Below, in pieces: positions 50,944 through 59,440 of a stretch of 64,000 nt of DNA. The notes beneath the pieces were generated by a model. It was not told where the DNA came from, ran no database searches, and was given only the letters and a program-made list of their open reading frames with translations. The DNA lies in NCBI GenBank assembly GCA_024235135.1, contig JACKMZ010000001.1:1-64000 (forward strand), in the 5' to 3' direction. Source of the stretch: Gammaproteobacteria bacterium. GTDB taxonomy: Bacteria; Pseudomonadota; Gammaproteobacteria; Competibacterales; Competibacteraceae. Position 1 is the stretch's first letter. Each line of letters begins with the position of its first letter. A program made the position numbers and the translations under genes.

Positions 50944-51315
50944 CTAGATCATCAGCAAGGCCGCCGCGACCCGGCGGCCTTCGTTCATGATGATGTTGTA
51001 AGTGCGGCAGGCCGCGGCGGTACTCATGATTTCCACCCCAATGCCCTGAATCAGCAAAGGCTGTGTCACCCGTGGGTGAGGGAAATGATGGTGGGCGCCG
51101 GTACCGAGAATGACGATCTCCAGTTGCAACGCCTGCAACCCATCGAAGTGGGAAGCATCAAGTTCCGCCACGCTTTGCGGTGGCCAATTTTCTATCAGCC
51201 GTTCCGGCATCACGACGACACTGCGGTCGATGACCCGTTCGTTGACGGTAATGGAGCCTTGGCTATAAGCGCGGATGAGATTTTTGGTATGATCGGCGTC
51301 GAGGCTGAACCGCAT
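50944..51315 (-). CDS. Mth938/AAMDC-like domain protein
   Basis: 123 residues. SITVNERVIDRSVVVMPERLIENWPP, then LQLEIVILGTGAHHHFPHPRVTQPLLIQGIGVEIMSTAAACRTYNIIMNEGRRVAAALLMI match the Mth938/DUF498 family (NDUFAF3/AAMDC relatives), whose role in bacteria is unknown; a mitochondrial homologue helps assemble complex I. ATG 51315 (MRFSLDADHTKN) is the likely start; the frame is open to 51612 without similarity. Convergent with rpoS; a 10-base inverted repeat lies within its last codons. Confidence 0.85.
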   Translation of the reverse strand: MRFSLDADHTKNLIRAYSQGSITVNERVIDRSVVVMPERLIENWPPQSVAELDASHFDGLQALQLEIVILGTGAHHHFPHPRVTQPLLIQGIGVEIMSTAAACRTYNIIMNEGRRVAAALLMI

Positions 51316-51532
51316 GGCGGATATCCAGAAATTACAGGGTTGTATCGCGTAAAACGAGTCACTATACAGCGGCTTCGTATTTTTTGAGTCTGGCTGAAGA
51401 CGGATAGGTTCCCTGTGTTGATTCACAGCCTGCGTCGAACGCCATGGCGGCAACGCCCGAAAAGCGGTGTCTATAGCGGTATTGGGCGCCGGGTAGTACA
51501 TGAACGATACGACCCTATGAGGACACTCATTC

Positions 51533-53677
51533 ATGAGTTCGCAGACACCACTAAGAGTGTGGCCTGGTTTACCCTTTCCGCTGGGCGCCACCTGGGACCG
51601 GCAAGGCGTCAATTTCGCTCTATTCTCGGCGAATGCTGAAAAAGTCGAACTCTGTTTGTTCGATTCCTCGGGTGAACAGGAAACCGCCCGGATCGTGATG
51701 CCCGAATATACCGACCAGATCTGGCATGGCTACTTGCCTGACCTGGGTCCCGGCACCCTCTACGGCTACCGGGTCTATGGGCCCTATGAGCCGCATCTTG
51801 GGCATCGTTTCAACCCGCATAAACTGCTGCTCGATCCTTATGCCAAGCAACTGCGCGGTCGCTTGGAGCCGGGCGACGTACATTGCGGTTATCGGGTGGA
51901 CGATCCGCTCCAGGATTTGTCCTACGACACACGGGACAGCGCACCCTTCATGCCGAAATGCGTCGTGGTCGATCCCGGCTTTACCTGGGAAAGCAGTCAT
52001 GCGCCACACACTCCCTGGCCGGAAACCATCATCTACGAAGCCCATGTGCGCGGATTCACCATGATGCATGAGGGCATTCCCGTCGTTGAACGCGGTACTT
52101 TCGCCGGCATGGGCCATGATAAAACAGTCGCCTATCTGAAATCGCTGGGCATCACCTCCGTGGAACTGATGCCCGTGCACGCCTTTCTCGACGAAGGGTT
52201 TCTGTTGGACAAGGGACTATGCAATTATTGGGGGTACAACACCTTCGCATTCTTCGCCCTGGAACCCCGGTATCTGAGCGAAGGGGGCGGCGTCGACGAA
52301 TTCAAAACGATGGTGCGTCGTTTGCACGATGCTGGAATCGAGGTGCTGCTCGACGTCGTCTACAACCATACCGCCGAAGGCCATCAATTAGGGCCGACCA
52401 TCAGCTTTCGCGGTATCGACAATGCCTCGTATTATCGCCTGCGCGGTGACAATTCCCGCTATTACATCAATGATACCGGCTGTGGCAACACCCTCAATAT
52501 CAGCCATCCGCGCGTGTTGCAGATGGTGATGGACAGCCTGCGCTACTGGGTGACGGAGATGCAGGTCGATGGCTTCCGCTATGATTTGGCCTCCACCCTG
52601 GGACGCGAGGATTACGGCTATGATCGTGGCAGCGGTTTTTTCGACGCCGTCAACCAGGACCCCATTCTGTCGAGGGTCAAGCATATCGCCGAGCCTTGGG
52701 ATATCGGACCCGGCGGTTATCAGTTGGGGCATTTTCCACCCGGTTCGGTGGAATGGAACGATCGTTTTCGCGACACCGTGCGCCGTTTCTGGCGCGGTGA
52801 CGAGGGGATGTTGCCCGATATGGCAACCGGCCTGTTGGGGTCCAGCGACATATTCGAACACGATGGCCGCCGACCTTCCTCCAGCGTCAATTATGTCGCC
52901 AGCCACGATGGCTTCACGTTGGCCGATCTGACGAGTTATCTGGGAAAGCATAACCAGGCCAACGGTGAGAACAACAACGACGGCCATCCCATCAACTTCA
53001 GTGACAACTACGGTGTCGAAGGTCGCACCGAGGATGCCAACGTGCTGGCCCTGCGCTGGCGTCAACGGCGCAATATGTTGGTTACCGTGCTGCTTTCCCA
53101 AGGCACGCCCATGTTGCTTGCCGGTGACGAATTCGGTCGTAGTCAGCGAGGGAACAACAACGCATATTGCCAGGACAATCCTATCAACTGGGTGGATTGG
53201 TCCGCCATCGGCGAGGTCGATCGGCGCTTACTGGAGTTTGTGCATCGCTTGATACGGCTACGCCGGGATCACCCGATTTTTCGTCGTCCACGCTTTTTGC
53301 ATGGTGAGCATGTTTCGGAGTTGACCGGCTTGCGGGATGTCGAATGGCTGAATCCATCCGGACGGCCCATGGCTCACGAACACTGGCATGACCATCAGGC
53401 TCGCTGTATTGGCTTGCTGCTTGCAGGGGATGTCGGATCGTTCACGACCATGACCGGGGAACCGTACGGTGATGACACCATGCTATTGATCTGCAATGCG
53501 CACCCTCATGATGTGTCCTTCACCATGCCGGATGTGCATCGCGATGTGGAATGGCGTTGCCTGCTCGATACGGCCAACCCGGAGCGGCCCGAAGGTGAAT
53601 GGTGTATTTCCGCCGGCGCGTCGTTCAACGCCCCAGGGCGGTCGGCGATGGTATTTGCCCTAGCTCCGCGTTACTAG
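51533..53677 (+). CDS. glgX: Glycogen debranching enzyme GlgX (GH13 isoamylase type)
   Basis: 714 residues. An N-terminal CBM48 domain (GLPFPLGATWDRQGVNFALFSANAEKVELCLFD) precedes the GH13 barrel. The nucleophile is Asp351 (GFRYDLAS), the acid/base Glu is in HIAEPWDIGPGGY and the third Asp in VASHDGFT. VVYNHTAEG and FALEPRYLSEGGG fit the isoamylase subfamily. GlgX trims short limit-dextrin branches left by phosphorylase. GAGGA is about 10 bases before the ATG. It is followed 59 bases later by malQ on the same strand. Confidence 0.96.
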   Translation: MSSQTPLRVWPGLPFPLGATWDRQGVNFALFSANAEKVELCLFDSSGEQETARIVMPEYTDQIWHGYLPDLGPGTLYGYRVYGPYEPHLGHRFNPHKLLLDPYAKQLRGRLEPGDVHCGYRVDDPLQDLSYDTRDSAPFMPKCVVVDPGFTWESSHAPHTPWPETIIYEAHVRGFTMMHEGIPVVERGTFAGMGHDKTVAYLKSLGITSVELMPVHAFLDEGFLLDKGLCNYWGYNTFAFFALEPRYLSEGGGVDEFKTMVRRLHDAGIEVLLDVVYNHTAEGHQLGPTISFRGIDNASYYRLRGDNSRYYINDTGCGNTLNISHPRVLQMVMDSLRYWVTEMQVDGFRYDLASTLGREDYGYDRGSGFFDAVNQDPILSRVKHIAEPWDIGPGGYQLGHFPPGSVEWNDRFRDTVRRFWRGDEGMLPDMATGLLGSSDIFEHDGRRPSSSVNYVASHDGFTLADLTSYLGKHNQANGENNNDGHPINFSDNYGVEGRTEDANVLALRWRQRRNMLVTVLLSQGTPMLLAGDEFGRSQRGNNNAYCQDNPINWVDWSAIGEVDRRLLEFVHRLIRLRRDHPIFRRPRFLHGEHVSELTGLRDVEWLNPSGRPMAHEHWHDHQARCIGLLLAGDVGSFTTMTGEPYGDDTMLLICNAHPHDVSFTMPDVHRDVEWRCLLDTANPERPEGEWCISAGASFNAPGRSAMVFALAPRY

Positions 53678-53736
53678 GTCGTTATGAACTTTCCTTTTAT
53701 CGCTTTTGTTCTCCACCTCATCTTGGAAGATTAGTC

Positions 53737-56067
53737 ATGAGCGCTTTGGACCGTCTGGCGGCGTTAGCCGGTATCGAGCCGTTCTACCATGATGTGCTGG
53801 GCAACCTGCACGAGGCGGACAGCGGTGCCAAACGCACCTTATTGAACGCCTTGGGCTTCGCCGTGACCGATGATGGTGCGGTGGAGAAAAGCATGCAGGC
53901 CCACGAGCAACGTTCCTGGCGGCGTACATTGGAACCGATCGTCATCATCCCCGCTGAACAGCAGCCGGGTACGGTGCCTATTACCCTGCCGGTCGATCCC
54001 GCCGGCGCATTCGTGCAATGGACCTTGACGGAAGAAGACGGCGCCGTTCATGAAGGGCGAGTCAACCTGACGGACCTTCCGGTCACCGCCATTTACACCA
54101 TCGACGAACGATTGGTGGAACGGCGTGGGTTACGTTTGCCCGAGTTCTTGCCCGAGGGTTATCACAAGCTGTCGGTCAGAGTCGAGTACGCTGATTTGAC
54201 CACTCAGGTAGGTTCCACCTCCGTCGTGGTGGCGCCACGCACTTGTTACGGTCCCCAGGATGCCGTGCCGGATACCCGCCTATGGGGCGTCGCCGTGCAA
54301 CTGTATTCTTTGCGTAGCGCGCGCAATTGGGGTATGGGCGATTTCACCGATTTGCTGCACCTGGTCGAGCGGCTGGCGGAGACTGGAGCTTCCGGCGTCG
54401 GCTTGAATCCATTGCATCCCTTGTTTCCCGGCAATACCAGTCATATCAGCCCATATTCCCCGACCAGCCGCTGTTTTTTCAACACGTTATATATCGACGT
54501 GACCGCGGTACCGGATTTCACGGAATCCGCCAAGGCGCGCATCCTGATTCGGGACCCTCAGTTTCAAGCCGATCTGGAGCGCCTGCGTGCCGCCGAATTG
54601 GTGGATTATCCCGCGGTGGCGGCGCATAAGTACCGTATTTTGGAGCTGTTGTTCGCCAGTTTTCAGCGTCGCCACATAGCGGAGAGGACGCCGCGCGGAT
54701 TGGCCTTCGAACACTTTTGCGACGAAATGGGACCGGCGTTGGAACAACTCGCGTTGTTCGACGCCTTGTACGAGTATTTTCATTCGCGCGACGAAAACTG
54801 CTGGAGTTGGCGCAAGGATTGGCCGACCGATTTCCAACGCCCTCATTCCCCGGTGGTGGGCGATTTTGCCAAGAAGCATCGGGATCGCGTCAACTTTTTC
54901 AAATACCTGCAATGGGTCGCCGATGAGCAATTGGCGGCCGTCGCGCGGCGGGCGCGGCAACTGGGCATGCCGGTCGGGTTGTACATGGATCTGGCGGTCG
55001 GTGTCGATCCGAACGGTGGCGAAGCCTGGGGCGATCACGAAATGTTGATCTCCGAAGCCACCTCGGGCGCGCCGCCCGATCCCCTCAATCGCCTGGGGCA
55101 GAATTGGGGTTTGGCGCCGATCAATCCCGTGGCTCTGCAAGAACGTGGATTCGCGCCGTTGATCGCCGCCTTGCGCTCGAATATGCGTCATGCCGGCGCT
55201 TTACGCATCGATCACGTCATGGGTTTGATGCGCTTGTATTGGATACCCGGCGATCGCCCCCCCACCGCCGGAATGTATGTGCGCTATCCGCTGGAAAGCA
55301 TGTTGCGCATTCTGGCCTTGGAATCCCGGCGTCACCAGTGCTTAGTGATCGGCGAGGATCTCGGCACGGTGCCGGACGGCTTTCGCGATGTGATGAATCA
55401 GGCGGGGTTGCTGTCGTACAAGGTCCTGTATTTCGAACGTTGGCCTGACGGTCTGTTCAAACGGGTGGAGACTCACCCCGAGCAGAGCCTGGTCACCATT
55501 TCCACCCATGATTTGCCTCCGCTGGGAGGCTGGTGGATGGGTCGCGACGTGGAATGGCGGATCAAACTGAGCTTGTACCCGAACAAGCAGATGCAAGCCG
55601 ATGATGTCGCCAGCCGTCCGGTTGACCGCCGGTTCCTGCTCGATGCCTTGGTGGATGCTGAGGCCATCGAGCCGGAAGCCGCGCCTTCCCTGGAACCGCC
55701 GGTTCCCACCGAAGCATTTAGGGTGGCGGTGCATCGCATGTTGGCGCGCTCTCCAGGCCGCTTTATGGTCATCCAGATGGAAGATGCACTGGATGTCGTA
55801 GAGCAGGCCAACCTGCCGGGCACGGTGGACGAACATCCCAATTGGCGACGCAAACTACCCTTGAGCGTCGATGAATTGTTCAACGATGCCAGCTTGCAAG
55901 CCATCCTAGCCGTGCTGCGGGAAGAACGGCCGCGCCCAATCAGGCCGGTTGCCCCCGAGTTAGCCGAGCCCGAGAACACCTTGGCGGAAGCCGATCAGGG
56001 CATGCGCTTTGCGAGAACCGAAAGACCGGACGATACGCTCTCCAAGGACGCGGCGGCGGGCGGTTGA
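53737..56067 (+). CDS. malQ: 4-alpha-glucanotransferase (amylomaltase, GH77)
   Basis: 776 residues, longer than E. coli MalQ (694) mainly through an N-terminal domain of about 140 residues and a C-terminal tail. The GH77 catalytic triad is Asp492 (LRIDHVMGLMRLYW), Glu540 (VIGEDLGTVPDGFR) and Asp592 (STHDLPPLGGWW), with the same spacing as in E. coli. LYSLRSARNWGMGDFTDL is another family block. It handles malto-oligosaccharides released by GlgX. The frame is open into glgX, but ATG 53737 (MSALDRLAALAGIEPFYHD) with GGAAGA before it is the likely start. Confidence 0.95.
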   Translation: MSALDRLAALAGIEPFYHDVLGNLHEADSGAKRTLLNALGFAVTDDGAVEKSMQAHEQRSWRRTLEPIVIIPAEQQPGTVPITLPVDPAGAFVQWTLTEEDGAVHEGRVNLTDLPVTAIYTIDERLVERRGLRLPEFLPEGYHKLSVRVEYADLTTQVGSTSVVVAPRTCYGPQDAVPDTRLWGVAVQLYSLRSARNWGMGDFTDLLHLVERLAETGASGVGLNPLHPLFPGNTSHISPYSPTSRCFFNTLYIDVTAVPDFTESAKARILIRDPQFQADLERLRAAELVDYPAVAAHKYRILELLFASFQRRHIAERTPRGLAFEHFCDEMGPALEQLALFDALYEYFHSRDENCWSWRKDWPTDFQRPHSPVVGDFAKKHRDRVNFFKYLQWVADEQLAAVARRARQLGMPVGLYMDLAVGVDPNGGEAWGDHEMLISEATSGAPPDPLNRLGQNWGLAPINPVALQERGFAPLIAALRSNMRHAGALRIDHVMGLMRLYWIPGDRPPTAGMYVRYPLESMLRILALESRRHQCLVIGEDLGTVPDGFRDVMNQAGLLSYKVLYFERWPDGLFKRVETHPEQSLVTISTHDLPPLGGWWMGRDVEWRIKLSLYPNKQMQADDVASRPVDRRFLLDALVDAEAIEPEAAPSLEPPVPTEAFRVAVHRMLARSPGRFMVIQMEDALDVVEQANLPGTVDEHPNWRRKLPLSVDELFNDASLQAILAVLREERPRPIRPVAPELAEPENTLAEADQGMRFARTERPDDTLSKDAAAGG

Positions 56068-56089
56068 CAGCGCACGGTGTGATGCTCCG

Positions 56090-56299
56090 TCAACCGCAGA
56101 GCATTTGTTCAATCACTTCGGACCCCAGCTCTTCCAATAGTTTCTCCAGGGAGGCGGGGTTCATCGCATCACCCAGCAGATCGACGCCATCCGCGTTGGC
56201 GTGAATCCGCAGACGCAGGCGTCGGCCGCGGGGGTCTGCCGGATAGTCTTCCGCTTGAATCAGATCAGGCAGATGTTCAACGAAACGATATTTTGTCAT
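56090..56299 (-). CDS. Small hypothetical protein downstream of AmrS
   Basis: 69 residues beginning MTKYRFVEHLPDLIQAEDYP, predicted mostly helix and strand with no membrane segment or signal peptide, ending EVIEQMLCG. I recognise no family. GAGGAA at 7 bases before ATG 56299 supports translation. It follows the amrS-type gene by 78 bases on the same strand, so the two may be transcribed together. Convergent with malQ. Confidence 0.6.
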   Translation of the reverse strand: MTKYRFVEHLPDLIQAEDYPADPRGRRLRLRIHANADGVDLLGDAMNPASLEKLLEELGSEVIEQMLCG

Positions 56300-56377
56300 A
56301 TCGTCATTCCTCGCTCGGCGCATTCGTAAGGTTGGCCCGCGTTTTCCACGAAGGAATAGGGACAACGGGGAGTGATT

Positions 56378-57406
56378 TCACTGCCAGCGGCCGGGAATGG
56401 CCGTCTTGCAGTTCGGACACCGGCCATCCACTAAATCCACGGTCTCGGTCGCCCAAATGGCGCGGCGGATAAGCGTGTGGCCACAGACCGGGCAGGGCGT
56501 GTTGCGCTGTTTGGGTCCGCAGGCGCGTTCCACATAAACATAGGCTAGTCCTTCCCGCCGGGCGATCCGCACGGCCTGGACCAGCGTCGCTGGCGGCGTC
56601 GGCGCGGCCCGACGCAAGCGAAAGTCCGGGGTGAAACGCAGCAGATGCCAGGGAATGGGCCGATCGAACGCGCGTAAGCGAACGGCCAAGGCGTGCAACG
56701 AATCCTCGTCGGCATTGAATTTGGGAATCACCGGTGTGCTGATTTCCACCCATATCCCCGCCGTAATACAGGCTTCGATGGTGTCCAGCACCGGCTGCAA
56801 GGGAGCTCCGGTCAAAGCCCGGTGCCGGCGTTCGTCGGCCGCCTTGAGATCGATATTGACCGCGCTCAGCCAGGGCAGCAAGCTGGCGAGAGCCTCCGGG
56901 GTGACATAACCATTGCTTTTCCAAAGCAGATCCACGCCTTTGGCTTGGCCAGCCACGCCGATCGCCAGGGTCAGTTCCGCCGCCAGACTCGGCTCGGAAT
57001 AGGATAGGCCGATCGCGGCGTTGTGCGCGTGGGCTTCGATGACGATCTCGGCGGGATCGACGGGGGCGGCGGCGCCCTGGGCCTCGTTGTGACGCCCGAA
57101 TTGGGATAGCCGATAATTTTGGCAGTACAAGCAGGTAAAACTGCAGCCGGGTGCGGCCAAGGTCAGCACTCGGCTGCCCGGTTTGTAGTGATAGAAAGGC
57201 TTGCGTTCGATAGCGTCCAGATGTTTCACCGCGCTGGCGAAAGTGGCGGTTTCCAAGGTGTCGCCACGCCGCCGGCGTACCTGGCAGAAACCGATTTCGC
57301 CATCGCGCAGGCGACAAGCCCGCGGACAGAGCGTGCACAGGAGACGATCGCCCTGGCTTCGATAAAAAGCCGCGGGAGTCCAGTGCAGGGCGGTGGAGGA
57401 CGTCAC
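56378..57406 (-). CDS. amrS: AmmeMemoRadiSam system radical SAM enzyme
   Basis: 342 residues. Radical SAM motif CxxxCxxC at Cys88, Cys92, Cys95 (PGCSFTCLYCQNY), preceded by an N-terminal cysteine set (Cys24, 27, 31, 41: LCTLCPRACRLRDGEIGFC) typical of the PflA-like AmrS group. The C-terminus adds a zinc-ribbon-like CPVCG ... CPNC. AmrS normally works with AMMECR1 and Memo proteins in a widely conserved system of unclear chemistry; neither partner is visible in this window. The start is GTG at 57406 and is uncertain. Divergent from the HEPN-like gene. Confidence 0.88.
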   Translation of the reverse strand: MTSSTALHWTPAAFYRSQGDRLLCTLCPRACRLRDGEIGFCQVRRRRGDTLETATFASAVKHLDAIERKPFYHYKPGSRVLTLAAPGCSFTCLYCQNYRLSQFGRHNEAQGAAAPVDPAEIVIEAHAHNAAIGLSYSEPSLAAELTLAIGVAGQAKGVDLLWKSNGYVTPEALASLLPWLSAVNIDLKAADERRHRALTGAPLQPVLDTIEACITAGIWVEISTPVIPKFNADEDSLHALAVRLRAFDRPIPWHLLRFTPDFRLRRAAPTPPATLVQAVRIARREGLAYVYVERACGPKQRNTPCPVCGHTLIRRAIWATETVDLVDGRCPNCKTAIPGRWQ

Positions 57407-57508
57407 CGTGGGGGACTCGACGCGATTCTGGAAGATGCCGGCGACAATGCCTTCCCTCTTTGATTGCTATCGGTAATACAGTAGTTTAATAGGGACCAAC
57501 TGTATTCA

Positions 57509-58024
57509 ATGCCCGCCACGCTTTCTGGAACAAGACATTCAGTACCGATGGACAATTCAACATCCCCTGAAACACGAAGCGCCATCGACGATCGCTTGCG
57601 TCTGATTACGGATGAATTGCGCAGTCTGTTGGCCAATTATCTGTTCGGCGTCTACCGGAAATGCCTGACCAATCACTATCTGGCGTGCTTCCACGCCGCT
57701 TGCCTGCTCTTGGAGAGCAAGGGCGTACAGGTAGCCGGTCACGAAGGCATCAACCGTCCGCTGAGCGCCCATTTCATCGGTCCCGGACTGTTCGATAAAC
57801 AATGGCTGAAGACCTTGAGTCGGTTGCACAGTCAGCAGCAAGCCGCCGACTTCCATAGTTACCTGCACTTCGAGGAGGAAGACGTGCTGGAATCGCTGGC
57901 CCTGGCCATTCCTTTTCTGGAAAGAACCCTGAATTACCTCAAGGTTCATATCGAGGATTGCGACTGGAAGTCTTTCGAGCAACGCTTGGACGGAGTCCGA
58001 CGTTTGCTGGCAGCCGAGCTGTAA
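57509..58024 (+). CDS. HEPN-domain-like hypothetical protein
   Basis: 171 residues, almost all helix by eye. CLTNHYLACFHAACLLLESKG and LSRLHSQQQAADFHSYLHFEEEDVLESLALAIPFLERTLNYLKVHI look like HEPN domains of the AFFHAARALL-type uptake, but the RxxxxxH RNase motif is not clear. No paired nucleotidyltransferase (MNT) gene is adjacent, so it is not a typical HEPN-MNT toxin pair. Starts at 57509 or 57548 (MDNSTSPETRS); neither has a clear Shine-Dalgarno. Convergent with the response regulator, with 6 bases between stops. Confidence 0.5.
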   Translation: MPATLSGTRHSVPMDNSTSPETRSAIDDRLRLITDELRSLLANYLFGVYRKCLTNHYLACFHAACLLLESKGVQVAGHEGINRPLSAHFIGPGLFDKQWLKTLSRLHSQQQAADFHSYLHFEEEDVLESLALAIPFLERTLNYLKVHIEDCDWKSFEQRLDGVRRLLAAEL

Positions 58025-58030
58025 ACGGCA

Positions 58031-59440
58031 TCAGCGGATGCCGTATTTTTTCATCTTTCGGTAGATGGTCGCGATATTCATGCCGGCTTGGTGCGCCACC
58101 TCCTCGACATTCCCACCGGTTTTCCGCAGCAAGCGGTTCAAATAAGCCGTTTCGAAACGCGCCAGCGCCGCCGGGTAGTCCAACTCGTCCAATTCGTCCA
58201 TCGCGTTTAGCTCGCCCAAAGGGCTGGCCACGTTCCCGCCGGCGCTTCGCTCATAGGCGTTGGCCGGCAGCTCGATCAGTTGCATGAGCACATCCAGGCC
58301 GATCAAGTCGCCGTTCTCTATGGCCATGGCGGCCTGAATCACATTGCTGAGTTGGCGTATGTTGCCGGGCCAGGCGAAGTGACACAGCCGTTCCATGGCC
58401 TCGGGGGTACACCCCCTGACCGCAGTGCCGAATCGTTCGTTCTGCTGCCGGACGAAGTGTCCCACCAGCAACGGAATATCGGAACGACGCTCGCGCAACG
58501 GCGGCAGGCGAACGTTGACCACATTCAACCGATAGTACAAGTCCTCGCGAAAGGCTTGGCTTTGCACGGCGGCCTGCAGATCGAGGTTGGTGGCCGAGAG
58601 CACTCGCACATCGACGCGAGTCGGCCGCGTGTCGCCGACCCGATAGAATTCCTGCTCCTGGAGAAAACGCAGCAGGGTTTTCTGCACGTTCAGGGGTAAA
58701 TTGCCGACCTCGTCGAGGAACAGCGTGCCGCCGTCCGCGCTTTCCAACAGCCCTTTGTGCTCGCGGTCCGCCCCGGTATAGGCTCCCTTGCAATGGCCGA
58801 ACAATTCGTTCTCCAGCAACGCCTCGGGAATCGCCCCGCAATTGATGGCCACGAAGCGGCGCAGCCGACGGTCGGAATGCTCATGGATGGCGCGCGCGAC
58901 TAGTTCCTTGCCGGTTCCCGACTCGCCGGTGATCAATATCGGGATATCGCGAGTGGCGACTTTTCGGGCGGTGTCCAAGACCGCCAGCAATTTCGGGGAA
59001 GCGCCGACGATGGTCCCGAAGCGGGTGGCCAGTTCCTCGCGTAGTTCCAGGTTCTCATGCAGCAATTGAGTCTGGCGCAGCGCGTTGCGTACCCGCGATA
59101 GCAGCTCCTCCGGCTCGAAGGGCTTGGTCAGCATGTCGTAAGCGCCTTTGCGCAGGGCTTGTATGGACATGTCCACCGTGGCGTGGGCGGTGATCATCAG
59201 CACCGGTATATCGGGGGCGATCTCCTTGATTCGCTGGAGCACTTCCAGGCCGTCCATGGTCGGCATCTTGACATCGCTGATGACCACATCGTAGTGCTCC
59301 GAGGAAAAGGCCGTCACGGCCTCCGGCGAGCGGGTAAAACTGGTCACGGCATAACCCTGATCGGTCATGACCGCCGCGATCATGCGACACATGGCCTCTT
59401 CATCGTCGATCAGCAGGATGCGCTTGCGGGTATCGCTCAT
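58031..59440 (-). CDS. Sigma54-dependent response regulator (NtrC family)
   Basis: 469 residues in three domains: receiver (1-120, phosphorylation site Asp56 in DVVISDVKMP), AAA+ (about 145-370, Walker A GESGTGKE 172-179), and a C-terminal Fis-type helix-turn-helix (VEEVAHQAGMNIATIYRKMKKYG). The sigma54-contacting motif reads GAYTGA (219-224) rather than GAFTGA, a known functional variant. Start ATGA overlaps the stop of the sensor kinase gene, so the pair is co-translated. Target genes are unknown; no -24/-12 promoter stands next to it. Confidence 0.94.
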   Translation of the reverse strand: MSDTRKRILLIDDEEAMCRMIAAVMTDQGYAVTSFTRSPEAVTAFSSEHYDVVISDVKMPTMDGLEVLQRIKEIAPDIPVLMITAHATVDMSIQALRKGAYDMLTKPFEPEELLSRVRNALRQTQLLHENLELREELATRFGTIVGASPKLLAVLDTARKVATRDIPILITGESGTGKELVARAIHEHSDRRLRRFVAINCGAIPEALLENELFGHCKGAYTGADREHKGLLESADGGTLFLDEVGNLPLNVQKTLLRFLQEQEFYRVGDTRPTRVDVRVLSATNLDLQAAVQSQAFREDLYYRLNVVNVRLPPLRERRSDIPLLVGHFVRQQNERFGTAVRGCTPEAMERLCHFAWPGNIRQLSNVIQAAMAIENGDLIGLDVLMQLIELPANAYERSAGGNVASPLGELNAMDELDELDYPAALARFETAYLNRLLRKTGGNVEEVAHQAGMNIATIYRKMKKYGIR

